9,424 nt of DNA from assembly GCA_003142435.1 (NCBI GenBank), contig PLMI01000046.1, positions 4,083 through 13,506 on the forward strand, given 5' to 3'. Within the stretch, counting starts at the first letter, position 1; every line of letters begins with the position of its first letter. The position numbers and the translations under genes are program-made. The notes under the pieces were generated by a model. The model was not told the DNA's origin and searched no databases. It was given only the letters and a program-made list of their open reading frames with translations. This stretch comes from Coxiellaceae bacterium (GTDB taxonomy: Bacteria; Pseudomonadota; Gammaproteobacteria; UBA9339). Positions 6,659 through 9,424 of the stretch are shown piece by piece.

Positions 6659-6687
6659 ATTATACCTTTTTTCTATGAATAAGGAAA
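6659..6687 (-). promoter_or_regulatory. Putative promoter of the 146-aa gene
   Basis: A perfect -10 TATAAT (6659-6664, minus strand) is preceded at 17 nt by TTTCCT (6682-6687), only 3 of 6 to the -35 consensus. The predicted start near 6652 gives a leader of about 50 nt. Confidence 0.5.
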
Positions 6688-6923
6688 TTTTTATTAATTT
6701 TCGGCTTAAGTAAATCTAAAAAGAATTCTAGATCAAAATAGGCTTCAAAAAAATTAAGGTAAGAATAACAAATGGAAACCCTGCTTTGGCAAAAAAATTG
6801 ATTTTAAATATGGTTAGGTGCATTCTAATGTCAGGTGCGACAACATGTTTTAAATTCCAATGTCCAAGCCTCCTTTTCTAAAGCTACGGCGGGTTTTTGT
6901 TGAATAATTCGCAAACATATTGA

Positions 6924-7060
6924 TTTTTGTAGGGGCGACCGGCGGTCCATCCTCCGTAGCAATTGCAGTAGCCTCAATTAGCCCATGCAAAAAGGCTACT
7001 ACTTGTGCTATAAATTTGCGCATAAACTTACTGCGGAGGACGGGTCGCCCCTACAAAAAA
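6924..7060. mobile_element. MITE-like element with 17-bp terminal inverted repeats
   Basis: The ends TTTTTGTAGGGGCGACC (6924-6940) and its exact complement (7043-7059) form a perfect 17-bp terminal inverted repeat. Inside them a second paired block, TCCTCCGTAG (6950-6959) with CTGCGGAGGA (7031-7040), matches at 9 of 10 positions, and a third, AGTAGCCT (6967-6974) with AGGCTACT (6993-7000), is perfect. The element is non-coding and GC-richer at its ends than the flanks. TGA lies directly outside both ends (6921-6923 and 7061-7063) and could be a 3-bp target duplication, though three bases can match by chance. GTAGGGGCGAC-type ends recur as dispersed repeats in many bacterial genomes; no transposase is present, so it would be mobilised in trans. 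Confidence 0.7.
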
Positions 7061-7261
7061 TGAAATTCTATTCATTTCATTTTGCTTTAGTAATCTTCCT
7101 TCGATGAAAAAATTAAGACTCTCGCTTTTACAAAAACAGCACTTTCAATTTTAATAATAACCAGAGAAAAAATCATTACGACATAATCATCAGTTGCTGA
7201 TCAATCCCAAAAAATATAATAAAAAAATTTATTATCTTTCCCTTTCTTTGCCCAAATGGTT

Positions 7262-7270
7262 TGCTATAAT
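7262..7270 (+). promoter_or_regulatory. Extended -10 promoter of the DUF945-SPOR operon
   Basis: TGC directly followed by a perfect TATAAT (7265-7270) makes an extended -10 element. The -35 region at 16-18 nt is poor, which is tolerated in promoters of this class. The predicted start near 7277 leaves a leader of about 46 nt to the ATG. Confidence 0.6.
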
Positions 7271-7322
7271 CAAAAAATAAAAGTTCCATTCTCAACAAGG
7301 AAAAATTTAGAGACAATCTGCC

Positions 7323-8711
7323 ATGTCCAAGCCACTAAAAATTTTCATTTCGACATCGTTAGTTTTTATTGCCTTTGTTCTACTACTTCCCTTTCTCATG
7401 GGTTTTGTTAGTGAATATAAGTTTCAAGATGTTATCAATGAAATCTCGGCATTTTCTAACACAGATATTGAGGTAACAAGTTATAACAAGCATTGGTTTT
7501 CTTCTGATGCATTAGTAACAATCGATTTAGGCGCTGAAAAAACAGTTCCTCTTGAACCTGCCAGGTTACAAAAATTTTTTGCAGAATCAAAACTGCAAAA
7601 AATAAACATCCGCGCGCATATTCTCCACGGGCCATTCATTTATTACCAGAACAAAATAAACATTGCGCAAGCTATCATTGATGCTTCGGTAATGCTAAAT
7701 GATGAACAGAATAAACTTTTGCAAAGAACGCTAAGTTCTCCGCCAATAATATCAATGCAAATGATGATCAAAATAAATGGCCGAAGCATCATAGATATCA
7801 ACGTCCCGCCTTATGTTTACGAAAGTGCCAATCGTCACATAAAATGGCAAAACATTTATTTTGGAATGGAATTCTCATCTTCACTTCATAAAATTAAAAG
7901 AACAATTGATATTCCTGAAATACAGCTTGAAGCGCCCAATTTTAAACTCTACCTCAACTCATTAAAAGCTACTTACAGCGGTGAAAAAGAAGCAGATAAC
8001 CTGTGGCTTGGAGACAGTGCATTTTCCTTAAAATCCTTCCATTTTGAAATTACAAAAGTAATTTCAGGAGGAACTGAAAACTTTACCACCACATCTTCTT
8101 TCAAGGAACAAAAAGGGTTGATTTCCGGGGATACCGAAATAAATATCGATAAACTGACTGTTGATGACAAAAACTTCACCGACAATAAAATTGCCTGGGC
8201 AATAAGCAACTTCAACATGGTAAGCCTTGCTAAATTAAAACAGGAAATTAGTTCTTTAGATTCAGAAGAATTTGCTCTTGCCCCAATGAAACAGGCTTCG
8301 CATTTTTTAGACTTACTGCGTGAACTTCTCAGCAACAATGCTACAATCGAAATAAAACAATTTGATATAACAACCCCCTGGGGAAAAGCAGATGTTCATG
8401 GCAAAGCAGTTTTTCCACCAGTTGCAGCGAAAACAGAATCAGAGCTGGATTTTTTAACAAATATGCAACAAGAATTTGATTTGCGGTTAGAAAAGAAATT
8501 AGCTTTGAGTTTAGCTAAAAATTTCTTAAAATATTTTACACCTGCACACAAAAATGAAGACTACAATAAGCAAGCGATGATTCTATTAAATAATTTAGAG
8601 GAAACAAAAACAATAGTATCAGATGACGGCAACTATAAAATGCATATAGAATACAAAGACAAAAAATTAATGCTTAACAACATTCCATTTTCATTAAGTA
8701 ATAAACCATGA
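7323..8711 (+). CDS. DUF945 (YdgA-like) membrane-anchored protein
   Basis: This 462-aa protein matches the general plan of the DUF945 family, represented by E. coli YdgA, whose biochemical role is not settled. A single N-terminal membrane helix (about 7-29) would anchor it in the inner membrane with the rest in the periplasm. Family features are the HGPF motif (102-105, in ILHGPFIYY), long stretches of alternating hydrophobic residues that suggest repeated beta strands, and a C-terminal segment of the type DDGNYKMHIEYKDKKLMLNN. The ATG at 7323 is supported by the promoter and by the basic MSKPLK start, although the ribosome binding site is weak (AAGGA lies rather far upstream). It overlaps the following SPOR gene by 4 nt (ATGA), so the two are co-translated, which suggests a joint role in the envelope. 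Confidence 0.85.
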   Translation: MSKPLKIFISTSLVFIAFVLLLPFLMGFVSEYKFQDVINEISAFSNTDIEVTSYNKHWFSSDALVTIDLGAEKTVPLEPARLQKFFAESKLQKINIRAHILHGPFIYYQNKINIAQAIIDASVMLNDEQNKLLQRTLSSPPIISMQMMIKINGRSIIDINVPPYVYESANRHIKWQNIYFGMEFSSSLHKIKRTIDIPEIQLEAPNFKLYLNSLKATYSGEKEADNLWLGDSAFSLKSFHFEITKVISGGTENFTTTSSFKEQKGLISGDTEINIDKLTVDDKNFTDNKIAWAISNFNMVSLAKLKQEISSLDSEEFALAPMKQASHFLDLLRELLSNNATIEIKQFDITTPWGKADVHGKAVFPPVAAKTESELDFLTNMQQEFDLRLEKKLALSLAKNFLKYFTPAHKNEDYNKQAMILLNNLEETKTIVSDDGNYKMHIEYKDKKLMLNNIPFSLSNKP

Positions 8712-9403
8712 GAAACAGTTCGCGATACAGCAGAGGCAGCCGCTCTCAAAACAGAGGATCTTCTCATTTTGGGCTTTGGATTTTCACTATCATTTTATTT
8801 GCTGCTTTTACCTTTGGCCTGGTTTATCTAGGTAAACATAAACATTCCGAAACGACAAAAACAATTGCAGCTGAACCTGCAAAAAATATCGTGAAAGAAA
8901 AAGAAACAGAAGAACGCCCAAAGCAAAAACCGGTAGCACCGCACAAATCGGCGGAACAAAATTTTGAATTTTACGATATTCTGACGCAAAGCAAAATAGA
9001 TAAAAAAGAAGCAACCAATTCAGTAAAAACAAGCGCCAATGTAATTACTACAAGTGCCAAAACAAATTCCGTTACTTCTACCGGCAATCAGAATTCGCTA
9101 ACAAATAAAAATACCTCGACTACAAATCAAACTTCAGCCACTGCCACGGAAAAAGCAAAGCCAAAACCAACAGGCTACATGGTCGAAGTGTTAAAAACCA
9201 AAGATTTTGAGGTCGTGGATCGCGCAAAAGCAGAACTTGCTTTGATTGGATATGAAGTGAATATAGAAAGTTTTAAAGTAAATGATGCCACAAAGTACGT
9301 AGTAACAATAGGTCCGTATAAATCTAAAGATGAAGCATTGAAAACTCAAAAGCAGCTATTGCAAAATGACGTGAAAAGTACTATCAAGCCGATGAGAAAT
9401 TAA
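8708..9403 (+). CDS. SPOR-domain, FtsN-like cell division protein
   Basis: The 231-aa product has the build of a bitopic FtsN-type protein: a short Arg/Ser/Gly-rich cytoplasmic tail (1-20), one membrane helix (about 22-41), a low-complexity Thr/Ser/Asn/Lys periplasmic linker (about 100-150) and a C-terminal SPOR domain (about 155-231) with YMVEVLKTKDF, VDRAKAELALIGYEV and YVVTIGPYKSKDEA. SPOR domains bind septal peptidoglycan strands stripped of stem peptides. FEFYDILTQ (86-94) corresponds to the F-x-F-Y-x-x-L element common before the linker in such proteins. The ATG overlaps the DUF945 stop (ATGA, 8708-8711) and there is no clear ribosome binding site, which points to translational coupling. 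The argS neighbour often seen with such genes is not visible. It may be the FtsN orthologue or another SPOR paralogue. Confidence 0.88.
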   Translation: MRNSSRYSRGSRSQNRGSSHFGLWIFTIILFAAFTFGLVYLGKHKHSETTKTIAAEPAKNIVKEKETEERPKQKPVAPHKSAEQNFEFYDILTQSKIDKKEATNSVKTSANVITTSAKTNSVTSTGNQNSLTNKNTSTTNQTSATATEKAKPKPTGYMVEVLKTKDFEVVDRAKAELALIGYEVNIESFKVNDATKYVVTIGPYKSKDEALKTQKQLLQNDVKSTIKPMRN

Positions 9404-9424
9404 TTTGTAAATTTCTAACCGGTA

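Larger units (their letters stand above)
6600..7322. other. 723-nt non-coding region
   Basis: No credible gene is found here on either strand. From left to right it contains the promoter of the 146-aa gene (6659-6687), about 230 nt of A/T-rich DNA in which I see nothing specific, a MITE-like inverted-repeat element (6924-7060), a small hairpin immediately beside it (AAATGAA/TTCATTT, 7058-7064 and 7071-7077), an A/T hairpin (7216-7223 with 7228-7235), and the promoter of the DUF945 gene (7262-7270). Confidence 0.75.

Noticed and set aside
6840..6900. Possible terminator ending in GGCGGGTTTTTG
   Set aside because: I could not find a complementary arm giving more than a few pairs, so the T-run stands without a stem.
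7216..7235. A/T-rich 8-bp hairpin upstream of the DUF945 promoter
   Set aside because: Pure A-T pairing in an A/T-rich spacer, without a U-run after it; likely chance or at most a minor structural feature.
7973..9032. Minus-strand frames within the DUF945 and SPOR genes (7973-8338 and 8808-9032)
   Set aside because: Antisense shadows of well-supported genes, lacking ribosome binding sites or recognisable domains.

Overview
The window looks like a chromosomal segment of a low-GC gammaproteobacterium. The evidence is the conserved tRNA-secE-nusG-rplKAJ order, the presence of rsmJ (a mainly gammaproteobacterial gene) and a YdgA-type DUF945 protein. The A+T richness, roomy intergenic spaces and lineage-specific orphans would suit a host-associated member, for example of the Legionellales. 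That placement is inference and no species is claimed.

Layout. Positions 1-3962 read on the minus strand as one ancestral block: tRNA-Tyr(GUA), tRNA-Gly(UCC), tRNA-Thr(GGU), tRNA-Trp(CCA), secE, nusG, rplK, rplA, rplJ, with rplL expected just beyond position 1. This is the translation/transcription supercluster that normally leads into rpoBC. The tuf gene usually found between tRNA-Thr and tRNA-Trp is absent; the two tRNAs are 12 nt apart. Near-consensus sigma70 promoters lie in front of the tRNA operon and in front of rplK. The nusG-rplK spacer also carries a REPIN-like palindromic repeat. The rplA-rplJ spacer carries a recognisable L10-leader RNA with a following attenuator-like hairpin, and a cluster of GC-rich hairpins nearer rplA.

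Positions 4122-6599 hold an unrecognised 381-aa protein (+), rsmJ (+, 16S rRNA methyltransferase) and an unrecognised 146-aa protein (-) that converges on rsmJ with a 1-nt gap. Positions 6600-7322 are non-coding and contain a 137-bp MITE-like element with 17-bp perfect terminal inverted repeats. Positions 7323-9403 (+) encode a DUF945 membrane-anchored protein and a SPOR-domain, FtsN-like protein whose genes overlap by 4 nt; both are envelope proteins.

Most of the window is core housekeeping. I found no convincing evidence of a new multi-gene system. The points most worth a second look are the missing tuf, the two palindromic elements, the L10-leader switch, and the two orphan proteins.
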